In this document: in pieces, positions 24,045 to 30,762 of the stretch
How the letters are laid out: every line of letters begins with the position of its first letter
Numbering within the stretch: position 1 is the stretch's first letter
DNA from: a virus
DNA length: 35,099 nucleotides
Virus record (IMG/VR): IMGVR_UViG_3300030118_004212
Location: 1 to 35,099 of that record
Reading direction: 5' to 3' (one strand)
Position numbers and translations under genes: made by a program
The notes under the pieces: model-generated
Seen by the model: the letters and a program-made list of their open reading frames with translations, nothing else
What the model was told of the DNA's origin: nothing
Database searches by the model: none

Positions 24045-24257
24045 CTAGTTTCCCTCCTTGAGTTCTTTTTGCAGTTTAATCTTTTCAAGTAAAAGAGCTT
24101 TGGCTTCTTCATGTTTTCCCATTCTTGAAAGTTCATCAGCGGCTCTTGCATAAGAAGCTACTTCAGTCCAATTAAGAAATGATCTAAAAATTGATTTAAA
24201 GAAAGATGCAATTGCATCACAAACATGACAATAAGTTGCAGTAATTGTAGACATCAT
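24045..24257 (-). CDS. Small conserved phage protein with amphipathic N-terminus
   Basis: 70 aa. The N-terminal half is hydrophobic or amphipathic (AIASFFKSIFRSFLNW), the C-terminal half is a charged helix (RAADELSRMGKHEEAKALLLEKI), a motif seen in small marine phage proteins. The start overlaps the upstream stop (ATGA). An inverted repeat (ACTAGTTC/GAACTAGT) follows the stop without a U-run. Membrane association is possible. Confidence 0.68.
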   Translation of the reverse strand: MMSTITATYCHVCDAIASFFKSIFRSFLNWTEVASYARAADELSRMGKHEEAKALLLEKIKLQKELKEGN

Positions 24258-24424
24258 TTAACTCTCCCGTTTGGTTGTGGTCTTTTACCTTGTAGCATCA
24301 TGTGATATGCATGTTGCCACTCTAGCCCGTATTCAGCTTTTGCATATTGCAATATTTCATCTGCATATGATTTTTGCTTTTGATTGATGAAGAATTGCTT
24401 TAAAAACTTAATAATAGTTTCCAT
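24254..24424 (-). CDS. Small phage protein
   Basis: 56 aa from ATG 24424, set by a strong ribosome site (AGAGGAGG); a longer frame to 24514 runs inside the previous gene and is rejected. METIIKFLKQFF start, then SYADEILQYAKAEYGLEWQHAYHMML. Helical, no family known to me. It overlaps the gene before it by 17 bases and the one after by ATGA. Confidence 0.7.
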   Translation of the reverse strand: METIIKFLKQFFINQKQKSYADEILQYAKAEYGLEWQHAYHMMLQGKRPQPNGRVK

Positions 24425-24593
24425 GCAAACCTCCTCTACGATGCATAACGGAATCGTATTGTCTAACCCAGTAATCAACATCAGCTGCTGTCTTGGGATG
24501 TTTTGATGATACATACACGTCTAAGTCGCTTTGATATCGTGTATGGGATTTGGTATGAAACATCTTTTGGATGTATTTTATGATTTTTGACAT
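24408..24593 (-). CDS. Small DUF3563-like protein
   Basis: 61 aa. MSKIIKYIQKMFH, then DLDVYVSSKHPKTAADVDYWVRQYD: the short helical pattern of DUF3563-like proteins found in alphaproteobacteria and their phages (Leu-x-x-Tyr ... S ... D-x-x-x-x-x-R). It is the first gene after a late promoter whose roughly 100-base leader contains two hairpins. Function unknown. Confidence 0.72.
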   Translation of the reverse strand: MSKIIKYIQKMFHTKSHTRYQSDLDVYVSSKHPKTAADVDYWVRQYDSVMHRRGGLHGNYY

Positions 24594-24637
24594 TTTGTGT
24601 CCTCTTCTATGTATGTGTATGTGTAACCCGCACTGAG

Positions 24638-24697
24638 GATAGGCGTTGCTAGCCTATCGGTATTACTAATTTGTGAAATTGATGCAGTGCCGCATCA
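24638..24697 (-). promoter_or_regulatory. Two leader hairpins downstream of the late promoter
   Basis: In the transcribed leader on the minus strand: TGATGC/GCATCA with a 6-base loop (24680-24697), and GATAGGC/GCCTATC with a 7-base loop (24638-24658). Both are perfect stems in an otherwise AT-rich leader of the gene at 24408-24593. They may protect the mRNA end or control translation. Confidence 0.4.
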
Positions 24698-24701
24698 CTT
24701 T

Positions 24702-24709
24702 TATTTATA
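24702..24709 (-). promoter_or_regulatory. T4-type late promoter
   Basis: Perfect TATAAATA on the minus strand, about 110 bases before the start at 24593. A GGGCAGT/ACTGCCC hairpin (24717-24733) without a U-run lies just upstream. Confidence 0.65.
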
Positions 24710-24785
24710 CGAGATAGGGCAGTATCACTGCCCCATTATTGTTATTATTTTCGCATAGGTGCTGTGCAATTTTGTCACAAGTACA

Positions 24786-25256
24786 TTATTTCCAAAATTC
24801 GTAAAACGCTTTTGGTTTAACTTGTTGTTGCTCATCAACTGTTTTCTTCGCATCGTCAATTTGCTTATTCGCATCTTCAAGTGCCTGTTCAGACTCTTCA
24901 TAGTACCCTTTATAAGCAGCAATGATTGCTCTTTGTTGCTGTATAAGCGCCATAATATCACTCATGTTTAAAGACAATGTCTCGTAACCATCGTCTGTCA
25001 ATCCAATTAAAATTGGATCCTTTTTATCTTTCTGAAGATCTGCAAAAACCTGTTCTGCATTTTCTTCAGTAATGATAATCCATTCTAAATCTTTTAATCG
25101 TAATTGTGCTGCTTCTGGTAAAACCAATTTTGGCTTTTCAATAGGAGTAGCAGAAATTTCAATTCGTTGTGGCTTAGAACTACAACCCATTAATATAACT
25201 AATAATACTGCAAAGATAAAAATAAAAATACCTGTTTTCATAGAATTCATAATCAT
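24786..25256 (-). CDS. Lipoprotein, putative outer-membrane spanin subunit
   Basis: 156 aa from ATG 25256, chosen for AAGGA and an ATGA overlap with the upstream stop. Signal peptide with lipobox LMGC (C25). The domain LRLKDLEWIIITEENAEQVF ... LIGLTDDGYETLSLNMSDI is a family common in T4-like cyanophages. The C-terminal third is coiled coil (about 110-150). With the membrane coiled-coil protein before it, the layout resembles an Rz/Rz1-type spanin pair, but the globular domain is unusual for o-spanins. Confidence 0.65.
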   Translation of the reverse strand: MIMNSMKTGIFIFIFAVLLVILMGCSSKPQRIEISATPIEKPKLVLPEAAQLRLKDLEWIIITEENAEQVFADLQKDKKDPILIGLTDDGYETLSLNMSDIMALIQQQRAIIAAYKGYYEESEQALEDANKQIDDAKKTVDEQQQVKPKAFYEFWK

Positions 25257-25750
25257 AGGTTTTTCCTTTTCCATGCATCTGATTGTATATCTGGGTTAAA
25301 GTTTGGATTTGCATCTCTCCAACATTCTGGATTTATTTCAGAAGGTTTTGTAGCCGCTTTTTCTTTATCTGTTAAAGGTGCACCACTGATTATCTCTAGA
25401 CAACGTTGTGCATTCTTAGTTGCATTGTTTAATATTTTTTCGGTAAGTTTTGTTTTTGCTACTGCAGACGCACCAATATCATGTCTTGACAATCTATTTT
25501 CTAATGCTTTGTTTCTTTCATTAATGGCAGCAAATTCTATATTTAATTTGCGATTTTCAGCCTGCATTGTTTCAAATGCTAACTTTTGTTGCTTCAATGC
25601 TTCTTCATTGGTTTGAACAGCAACTTGTAACTTTGCATTATTGTCTTGTAATATTGCTAATCGTTCTTGCGTATCGTTATAATACCAAACGAATCCGCCA
25701 CCTGCTAACAATAACAGTACGAACATTATTCCTGCCGCTTTAAGTCCCAT
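25253..25750 (-). CDS. Membrane-anchored coiled-coil protein, putative inner-membrane spanin subunit
   Basis: 165 aa. One N-terminal membrane helix (AAGIMFVLLLLAGGGFVWYYN, about 5-25), then a coiled coil from 28 to 90 in the periplasm, and a C-terminal region with two Cys (CLEIISGAPLT, ECWRDANP). An i-spanin has this topology. Overlap with the lipoprotein gene (ATGA) supports a partner role in disrupting the outer membrane at lysis. The pairing is inference. Confidence 0.62.
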   Translation of the reverse strand: MGLKAAGIMFVLLLLAGGGFVWYYNDTQERLAILQDNNAKLQVAVQTNEEALKQQKLAFETMQAENRKLNIEFAAINERNKALENRLSRHDIGASAVAKTKLTEKILNNATKNAQRCLEIISGAPLTDKEKAATKPSEINPECWRDANPNFNPDIQSDAWKRKNL

Positions 25751-25756
25751 AATTTA

Positions 25757-26026
25757 TTACTCCGGATATAATGCTGTTCCTCTTGGTGTGTAGTTGTCTA
25801 AAAATGTTTTATCTAGTTCACCAACAGCAAGATATGTTCCATTTCCAGCTGGGAACACATGAGTTTTTCTACATTTAATATATGTTTCTCTAACCGCTCC
25901 ACCTAATGTGGTGTGCGTTCTAATACCACCTGAAATTGTTCCAGGTGTGTCTGAATATGTATCAGATGCTGTAGCAGCATTATCATATTCCCAACCACCA
26001 GAATTTGGTATAGCTACAAATGCCAT
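25757..26026 (-). CDS. Small putative virion structural protein
   Basis: 89 aa. MAFVAIPNSGGWEYDNAATASDTYSDTPGTISGGIRTH: Ala/Gly/Thr-rich and soluble, similar in style to the 100-aa protein at 12629-12931. I recognise such short proteins from T4-like cyanophage particles. Good ribosome site (GGAG). Place in the virion unknown. Confidence 0.72.
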   Translation of the reverse strand: MAFVAIPNSGGWEYDNAATASDTYSDTPGTISGGIRTHTTLGGAVRETYIKCRKTHVFPAGNGTYLAVGELDKTFLDNYTPRGTALYPE

Positions 26027-26035
26027 ATTACGCTC

Positions 26036-27271
26036 CTATCTTTGCCAACCTTTAATTATTTCTTGAGAGAAGTTTGCTTTTGAAAACTCCATGCGGTCGA
26101 CTAATTTAACTGTATTTTTACCTGACCTATCGATAGCAACAAAACCTTCTTGCTCTGTTACTTTGAATCCGTTTTTAGTTAATAAGAAAGTTCCAATAGA
26201 TTTTGCTTTGTCTAATTTACGAACAACCATATGCTTTGCATCAACAATCATATTATATAGTTTAAACATTTCTATAATCTGTGCCTTTGGTACATTGGAA
26301 AAGTATGCCATGACTTCTTTTTGCTTTTGTTTCTTGCCAGCTTTTCCTCTTTCAGTTTTCAATTTATCAATTTCTTTTTGATAATAGTCGTAAATATAGT
26401 CAACCATCTCGGTAACAAATCTGTTAGGATTTGGAATACCCTCTCCACTCTTTATCTTCGTATTTATAAAAGCCTTAACACGTATTAATAATTCATTGTT
26501 TTCAGAAATACCATTTAATGTTTTAGCATTTACTCTATTAAATAATCTTCCTGCATTAGATAGAATCTTTGTTATAGATTTTGTTTCTGCTTCATTGAAA
26601 TTTGCTGTGCCTGAGGCGTCTTTATAAACTGCATCTACCGACCAGACACTTTTTGTTTTTCTTTGACCTGATGCAATCTCCTTTCCAAAACTTGCTGACA
26701 TCTTTTCAAAAGAGTCTCCTCGGTAACTTGTGTGCCATACCACTCCAAGTTCGGATCCGAGTATTGTTTTAGCGAGATCGCTATTTTTTGGTATCGCATA
26801 AACAATCGTATTAGGATGGAAAGTAATATGCGGTTCACCATTAAGTCTTTCTTCTTTGATATCGTCTTTCGAATATAAGAAATCACCTTGCACCACTCCT
26901 TCAATTCCTAGCCCTGGGAAATGCTTCAGAGCTAATTTCATTTTCTTTGCTAAATCTTCACTGCCAATATCATCATCGATATCTTTATTTGTTTTATATA
27001 TTTTAGGATTTTTATTAAAGATGCCTTTCTTCGCAACAAAGAACTGTCCATCAGAAGGATCCTTACCTGCAAACACAGCAGGTGCACCATCCCATTTTAC
27101 TGTTACAGTAACGGAACGCTTAGAGTTACCTGCTAACATATCACGTAAAGAACGTAAATAATTTATAGCCTGTCGTGTACCATCAACACCTCCATTGAGA
27201 ATAATATCCTCAAGGTGTTCCATATGTACATTCTTTTCTTCAAATAGATAGTTAATTAATCTCTGGGTCAT
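26036..27271 (-). CDS. Conserved head-region protein with KxDG ligase-like motif (DUF6267-like)
   Basis: 411 aa from ATG 27271; GTG 27283 is an alternative. HMEHLEDIILNGGVDGTRQAINYLRSL then VTVKWDGAPAVFAG (KWDG near residue 59), FFVAKKGIFNK, GIEGVVQGDFLYS and later VWHTSYRG. K-x-D-G followed by G-D-F-L and Lys-containing blocks is the order seen in ATP-dependent nucleotidyltransferases (DNA/RNA ligases). Cyanophage relatives (DUF6267) are known from the structural gene region. Ligase activity is unproven. Confidence 0.72.
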   Translation of the reverse strand: MTQRLINYLFEEKNVHMEHLEDIILNGGVDGTRQAINYLRSLRDMLAGNSKRSVTVTVKWDGAPAVFAGKDPSDGQFFVAKKGIFNKNPKIYKTNKDIDDDIGSEDLAKKMKLALKHFPGLGIEGVVQGDFLYSKDDIKEERLNGEPHITFHPNTIVYAIPKNSDLAKTILGSELGVVWHTSYRGDSFEKMSASFGKEIASGQRKTKSVWSVDAVYKDASGTANFNEAETKSITKILSNAGRLFNRVNAKTLNGISENNELLIRVKAFINTKIKSGEGIPNPNRFVTEMVDYIYDYYQKEIDKLKTERGKAGKKQKQKEVMAYFSNVPKAQIIEMFKLYNMIVDAKHMVVRKLDKAKSIGTFLLTKNGFKVTEQEGFVAIDRSGKNTVKLVDRMEFSKANFSQEIIKGWQR

Positions 27272-27386
27272 CTTTTCTTTCACACTTACATTCTACGCAA
27301 ACATCATTTGGACAATTGGGACAATCAGGTGAATAGCAGTGACATCTGCATCCACAAGTTTCACAATGTCTTTCTGGGGTAATCAT
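27252..27386 (-). CDS. Cysteine-rich small metal-binding protein
   Basis: 44 aa with 10 cysteines: CETCGCRCHC (8-17), CPNC (22-25), then C30, C33, C35. This density in CxC and CxxC pairs suggests a metallothionein-like or multi-zinc fold. The start ATG 27386 overlaps the membrane-protein stop (ATGA), and its 3' end overlaps the following gene by 20 bases. Similar Cys-rich miniproteins occur in T4-like cyanophages; role unknown. Confidence 0.75.
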   Translation of the reverse strand: MITPERHCETCGCRCHCYSPDCPNCPNDVCVECKCERKDDPEIN

Positions 27387-27541
27387 TCTGATTTCCAGAT
27401 TGTCCAGGCACCATAAGCAATAGCAAGACCTGCTGCAATTTTAGCTAGTGGTGTTAGAAATAAAACCATCACTCCTAGAGCTACTAATGCTGCTCCGTCC
27501 CATGTCGTTCTTTCTTTCATTCTCTTTTTTATCCAAGCCAT
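27383..27541 (-). CDS. Small membrane protein
   Basis: 52 aa with a very strong ribosome site (AAAGGAGG, 6 bases before ATG 27541). A basic N-terminus (MAWIKKRMKERTTWDG) is followed by one or two hydrophobic helices (ALVALGVMVLFLTPLAKIAA, GLAIAYGAWTIW). A late-like GATAAATA is at 27562-27569. I recognise the type from T4-like marine phages. It could be a holin-size protein, but no lysis evidence is visible. Confidence 0.78.
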   Translation of the reverse strand: MAWIKKRMKERTTWDGAALVALGVMVLFLTPLAKIAAGLAIAYGAWTIWKSE

Positions 27542-27635
27542 GTTTGACCTCCTTTAGTTTATATTTATCCGGAACAGTTCCCCAACCTACGGTCCTATCC
27601 CATTGTCTTTGTGTGTATCCTTTAAATTGTTTCAT
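27441..27635 (-). CDS. Possible small protein overlapping the membrane-protein gene
   Basis: 64 aa in another frame. The first ~30 residues (MKQFKGYTQRQWDRTVGWGT...) look like real protein and the ATG overlaps the upstream stop (ATGA). The last ~30 residues are Ser-rich and lie over the strong membrane-protein gene at 27383-27541, which suggests a shadow. Either the overlap is real or the true end has changed. Confidence 0.45.
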   Translation of the reverse strand: MKQFKGYTQRQWDRTVGWGTVPDKYKLKEVKHGLDKKENERKNDMGRSSISSSRSDGFISNTTS

Positions 27636-27868
27636 ATCTTATCTGTTCCTAACATTTGATGGAAAGATTCTTCATTTGCACAAAAAACCTGTTTTACACG
27701 ATTTAAAGGATAAACCATTTTAATATGATCTTTTAATATATGAGATTGTGTTGCTACATATGCAACACATTCTTGTGAAGTTTCAAATTCAGGATCTGTT
27801 ATTTGATAATATTCTGTCAATCCTTCTACTTCAGATCCTATCATAAGAAATACTATAAACCATTTCAT
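27632..27868 (-). CDS. Small exported two-cysteine protein (MKW family, copy 2)
   Basis: 78 aa. MKWFIVFLMIG hydrophobic N-terminus, then DPEFETSQECVAYVATQS and a second Cys in VKQVFCANEESF. It matches the 83-aa protein at 20444-20695 in start, F-x-T-x2-EC motif and Cys spacing. Likely periplasmic or membrane-tethered with one disulfide. ATGA overlap with the upstream gene. Function unknown. Confidence 0.7.
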   Translation of the reverse strand: MKWFIVFLMIGSEVEGLTEYYQITDPEFETSQECVAYVATQSHILKDHIKMVYPLNRVKQVFCANEESFHQMLGTDKI

Positions 27869-28968
27869 GGTAATTCCTTCTTGACGTTTTTAAATTTAAT
27901 ATCGTTTGGATATTCCCCACCTTTAGAGTTTCTAATTTCAATAGTGTAGTCCATATATTTATTATTACACTTAATTGTGATTTGTTTGCTACTCTTTCCA
28001 GGATAACGTATTTCTGTTACATTTATATTACCTGTCAGTTTGTTTAGTTTTGGTCTATCAAGCCAAAATACTGTAAATCCTTGCCGTTCACGTTTCACAT
28101 AAAAGTAATTCATACCCCATGCACGTTCAAATATAGGTACTAGATTTCTAGAATTAAATGTCCTCAAAGGTAAACCCTTTTTAGGAACATCACCATCTGC
28201 TCCAGATTTTCTAACATCAAAACCTCTTTGAACTAAATCCAAGTCAACACCAAACGCTTTAAGAAAATCAGCACCTTTTGACTCAGGTTGTAGTACACCT
28301 TGAGCATTGAATATTGAAGCAGCTCCAGAATATGCACTAAACGTTATACCATTAATATCTTTCAATGATACAAACCATTTATGTCTTGTGGTGTCTTCTA
28401 ATATAATGTCGCCAATAATCTCTCCTAGCTTTTCAATAGGTACACCTTCCTTTAATGTACTACCTGTTCTTTGTGTTACGTTTTCAATTTCAACGTCTGC
28501 AAAAGCAGGATATGATTTATTCATTTGGTCGACTAATTTAGCAAACTCAGCATCTTGTCTTGTTTTAAAATATTCTTTTAAATTTCTTACTGTTCTTATT
28601 TCAAATTTTTCGCCACGGTTTGCACCTCTGGCAATAACAGCATCAATACTATATTCAATGTTATCATCTTTTCTAATAAAACTGTAACTTGAAAACTTAG
28701 AACTATTAGGACTTATATCGTTGAATACAACATTTGAAATACCATTAGTATTTCTTAATTCAGTTTCTAGAAATGCAATTAACTCGTCTTTAGTATCCCT
28801 TTCAGGATTGACGAGTTGTAATCTATATTCTCTTTGATTGGGTAAATATCTAGAAGGTCGTCCAGCAGGTTTTTTATCCTCTACCTTAAACCCTTTCATG
28901 TTAACTAATTCATTTAGAGCTTCACCAAACTGTTTATAAAAATCTATAGCTTTAGTTGCTACTGCCAT
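27865..28968 (-). CDS. Large hypothetical phage protein, nuclease-like in parts
   Basis: 367 aa. The N-terminal part has a beta-rich region with IEYSIDAVIARGANRGEKFEIRTVRNLKEYF. The middle has RHKWFVSLKDINGITFSAYSGAASIF and FLKAFGVDLDLVQRGFDVR, patterns I have seen in uncharacterised T4-like cyanophage proteins. The -D-x8-GE-x-FE- arrangement recalls the acidic/lysine core of restriction-like nucleases, but a full motif is not visible. No family name is assigned. Late region, just before the MKW-type gene. Confidence 0.65.
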   Translation of the reverse strand: MAVATKAIDFYKQFGEALNELVNMKGFKVEDKKPAGRPSRYLPNQREYRLQLVNPERDTKDELIAFLETELRNTNGISNVVFNDISPNSSKFSSYSFIRKDDNIEYSIDAVIARGANRGEKFEIRTVRNLKEYFKTRQDAEFAKLVDQMNKSYPAFADVEIENVTQRTGSTLKEGVPIEKLGEIIGDIILEDTTRHKWFVSLKDINGITFSAYSGAASIFNAQGVLQPESKGADFLKAFGVDLDLVQRGFDVRKSGADGDVPKKGLPLRTFNSRNLVPIFERAWGMNYFYVKRERQGFTVFWLDRPKLNKLTGNINVTEIRYPGKSSKQITIKCNNKYMDYTIEIRNSKGGEYPNDIKFKNVKKELP

Positions 28969-28976
28969 CTGAATAC

Positions 28977-29294
28977 CTATTTCTTGAGTACTAAATCTTC
29001 CCTTCTACCAAGAAATACATCAGCAGCCATGTTACCAATATCGCTATCGAATACATTATTTTGCCACAAATAAAAAAGGAAATCTTGTTCTAATGTTCCA
29101 TCCCGTTTACTTTGTCTTAGGTTGGCACCAAAACCTTCCCAATCCCAAAGTAATGCTTTTAACATTGATATATTGTAATCAGCCATCATACTAGTTATAC
29201 GTTGACCGAATAACCTTTCTGCAACTCTTTTTTCTGCTTCTTTTAATTCGCATTGAGCTTGCAGTTTTTTAAAGTATGCTTTTGACCAATTAAT
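28977..29294 (-). CDS. Hypothetical phage protein, probably with non-standard start
   Basis: From ATG 29189 the product is 70 aa (LKALLWDWEGFGANL ... EQDFLFYLWQNNVF), a small family I recognise from cyanophages. In frame upstream, 35 codons are open and look coded (WSKAYFKKLQAQCELKEAEKRVAERLFGQ). No ATG, GTG or TTG occurs there; an ATT at 29294 lies 8 bases after GAGAGG. The frame is also continuous with the membrane-protein gene across its TAA. I give the longer form; the short form is the fallback. Confidence 0.55.
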   Translation of the reverse strand: MNWSKAYFKKLQAQCELKEAEKRVAERLFGQRITSMMADYNISMLKALLWDWEGFGANLRQSKRDGTLEQDFLFYLWQNNVFDSDIGNMAADVFLGRREDLVLKK

Positions 29295-29297
29295 AAC

Positions 29298-29450
29298 TTA
29301 TTCCTCTCTTGCTAATTTAGGCAGTGCCCAAAGCATCAAACCTAATCCAACACCTGTATACATAAAGAATTCTGTAAAGGTCATGGTGTCCATTTCAAGC
29401 CCACCAACTGAACCCATAATTAATCCTAGACCAATCACAAACCTAATCAT
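29298..29450 (-). CDS. Small membrane protein
   Basis: 50 aa from ATG 29450, set by AGGAGA; a frame back to 29510 lacks a ribosome site. Two hydrophobic stretches (FVIGLGLIMGSVGGL and FFMYTGVGLGLMLWAL) joined by an acidic turn suggest two membrane helices with both ends on one side. Size fits a holin or other small phage membrane protein; nothing proves it. Confidence 0.7.
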   Translation of the reverse strand: MIRFVIGLGLIMGSVGGLEMDTMTFTEFFMYTGVGLGLMLWALPKLAREE

Positions 29451-29467
29451 AATATATCTCCTACTTG

Positions 29468-29475
29468 TATTTATG
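29468..29475 (-). promoter_or_regulatory. Late-promoter-like CATAAATA
   Basis: One mismatch from TATAAATA, about 18 bases before the small membrane-protein start at 29450. It may mark the switch from early genes on its right to late genes on its left. Confidence 0.35.
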
Positions 29476-29479
29476 AAAA

Positions 29480-29683
29480 TTAAAGGTACTTGGACCAGAT
29501 TTCGTTCCATCCTTCAGATACTGTGTCCTCGATGGTTTCAGCATCTATAAAAGGAACTTCTGTTTTTCCAAGATTAACTGCAAAATTCATTGCTTCAGAG
29601 ATATGCTCTGATTCTGTGATTTTGGCATAAACCTTATCCCAGAATTTCTCTTCGATATCCATAATGTAACTACTCATTCCCAT
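29480..29683 (-). CDS. Small acidic hypothetical phage protein
   Basis: 67 aa, Glu/Asp-rich and helical (DIEEKFWDKVYAKITESEH, SEGWNEIWSKYL). Ribosome site GGAG before ATG 29683 lies in the last codons of the upstream gene, which it overlaps by 14 bases. Last gene of the early unit from promoter copy 3. No family function. Confidence 0.7.
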   Translation of the reverse strand: MGMSSYIMDIEEKFWDKVYAKITESEHISEAMNFAVNLGKTEVPFIDAETIEDTVSEGWNEIWSKYL

Positions 29684-29918
29684 TTACATCTCCTTCTTCA
29701 TTATATATTTCTGATGCTAATTTAGCATCACTCGTTTCAAGATTAGAAACAACACCAAAGTATTTGACAAATGTCTTACAAAGGTTTGTATAATCTCCAC
29801 TTGTCATCTCACTTTGAATATTAGAATAATCTAATCCTAAATCTTTTGCCCAAGTTTTCGCTTGACCCAAAAGGAAAAATGCATTTCCTTTAGGTCCGTC
29901 TAAATTAATACTAATCAT
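29670..29918 (-). CDS. Conserved phage protein (NLDGPKGNAF family)
   Basis: 82 aa. The opening MISINLDGPKGNAFFLLGQAK is a pattern shared by small proteins of many phages, followed by helices. Ribosome site AGGAGG; the start overlaps the upstream stop (TAATG). The function is unknown; early expression is expected. Confidence 0.78.
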   Translation of the reverse strand: MISINLDGPKGNAFFLLGQAKTWAKDLGLDYSNIQSEMTSGDYTNLCKTFVKYFGVVSNLETSDAKLASEIYNEEGDVNGNE

Positions 29919-30268
29919 TATATAACCTCCTCAAATCCCATACTAGCAACAACATTTTTGTTGCCTGCTTCATCAACGATAATATCGGCAACACTTACAG
30001 AATGCATCGGAGCCAGTCTCTCAATGTTTTCTTCAGGACCAATATTTCCCACTTCAAACACACCATTCAAGCTATCAGCAGTAATGTTTGAAACATGAGT
30101 ATAATAACCAAGCTCAAGTGCTTTTTTAGCAATAGGAGCAATTTTCTTACCAAACCCAACGCTCATGTCTAATTTCATTGTTTGCTTAGGAACGGAATTA
30201 TGTCCCTCTGCATTAACTTTATCCACTTCTGCGTCTGTTAGGTGAATTTGTAAAAGTTGGTATTTCAT
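29918..30268 (-). CDS. YodL-like early phage protein
   Basis: 116 aa from ATG 30268 (AAGGA upstream); a frame back to 30313 starts in the promoter and is rejected. The C-terminal half FEVGNIGPEENIERLAPMHSVSVADIIV matches the YodL domain, widespread in phages and plasmid-borne antirestriction-type proteins. The N-terminus KYQLLQIHLTDAEV is also family-typical. First gene after promoter copy 3; a role against host functions early in infection is a guess. Confidence 0.8.
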   Translation of the reverse strand: MKYQLLQIHLTDAEVDKVNAEGHNSVPKQTMKLDMSVGFGKKIAPIAKKALELGYYTHVSNITADSLNGVFEVGNIGPEENIERLAPMHSVSVADIIVDEAGNKNVVASMGFEEVI

Positions 30269-30301
30269 GTTTTTTCCTTGTTTATTAATCATCATACTAT
30301 T

Positions 30302-30336
30302 AATATAATACATTCTCAGAAAATGTCAACCGGTAA
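30302..30336 (-). promoter_or_regulatory. Early promoter, CCGGTTGACA type (copy 3)
   Basis: Minus strand: ACCGGTTGACA (-35 at 30324-30329), 16-base spacer, -10 TATATT (30302-30307), then AGTATGATGAT in the first transcribed bases. A terminator lies directly upstream. Confidence 0.8.
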
Positions 30337-30339
30337 AAT

Positions 30340-30368
30340 GAAAAAAACCAACATTTAAAATGCTGGTT
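30340..30368 (-). terminator. Intrinsic terminator
   Basis: Minus strand AACCAGCATT/AATGTTGGTT stem (one G-U pair) followed by a run of T. It ends the early unit from promoter copy 4 and abuts promoter copy 3. Confidence 0.85.
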
Positions 30369-30399
30369 TTTCAAGTGGTTATAAATTATTTTAAAAAAA

Positions 30400-30534
30400 T
30401 TATACAATTTTTTCAGATCCAGTTATAGTAAATCCTCTAGCTTGCATCACTTTTAGAACATGATCCATTCTATTAGCTTCAACAACCCATTGACCCATTT
30501 TTCCATCTTCATCTCTATAAAATATCATAACCAT
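30400..30534 (-). CDS. Small early phage protein, 44 aa
   Basis: MVMIFYRDEDGKMGQWVVEANRM..., ending TGSEKIV. It has a clear beta-strand then helix pattern. It follows the upstream stop by 6 bases with AAAGGG as ribosome site and is followed by a terminator, so it is the last gene of the unit. A second ATG two codons in (30528) is possible. No family name known to me. Confidence 0.72.
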   Translation of the reverse strand: MVMIFYRDEDGKMGQWVVEANRMDHVLKVMQARGFTITGSEKIV

Positions 30535-30540
30535 AGTTAT

Positions 30541-30762
30541 TTACCCTTTCCAATTAATAACTGTTTGTCTATATAAAATAAAGTCTACCAAAACTACATT
30601 ACACAATAAACCAAATGGTGTCAATGAAAATCCTAGCATCCATGGTAAAACAAACAAAAGAAATATCTGCATCATACAATATCTCATAGGATTATCTGGT
30701 GTCCAATCTGCCCATTTAGGCACAGGCCTTTTTTCCCTATAATCCTCAAATTCAAAGTTCAT
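30541..30762 (-). CDS. Small membrane protein with two helices
   Basis: 73 aa. Soluble acidic N-terminus (MNFEFEDYREKRPVPKWADW), then two hydrophobic helices (MMQIFLLFVLPWMLGF and PFGLLCNVVLVDFILY). Early gene in a run of small proteins. A membrane role at the start of infection (for example exclusion) is conceivable but unsupported. Confidence 0.7.
   Translation of the reverse strand: MNFEFEDYREKRPVPKWADWTPDNPMRYCMMQIFLLFVLPWMLGFSLTPFGLLCNVVLVDFILYRQTVINWKG

Noticed and set aside
24717-24733. GGGCAGT/ACTGCCC hairpin as terminator
   Set aside because: Strong stem but no U-run on either strand within a few bases; noted only as a hairpin.
24725-24961. 78-aa minus-strand ORF
   Set aside because: Overlaps the lipoprotein gene in another frame, Lys/Leu-rich low complexity, no ribosome site.
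29918-30313. 131-aa form of the YodL-like protein
   Set aside because: The first 15 residues are encoded by promoter and leader sequence; ATG 30268 follows AAGGA.
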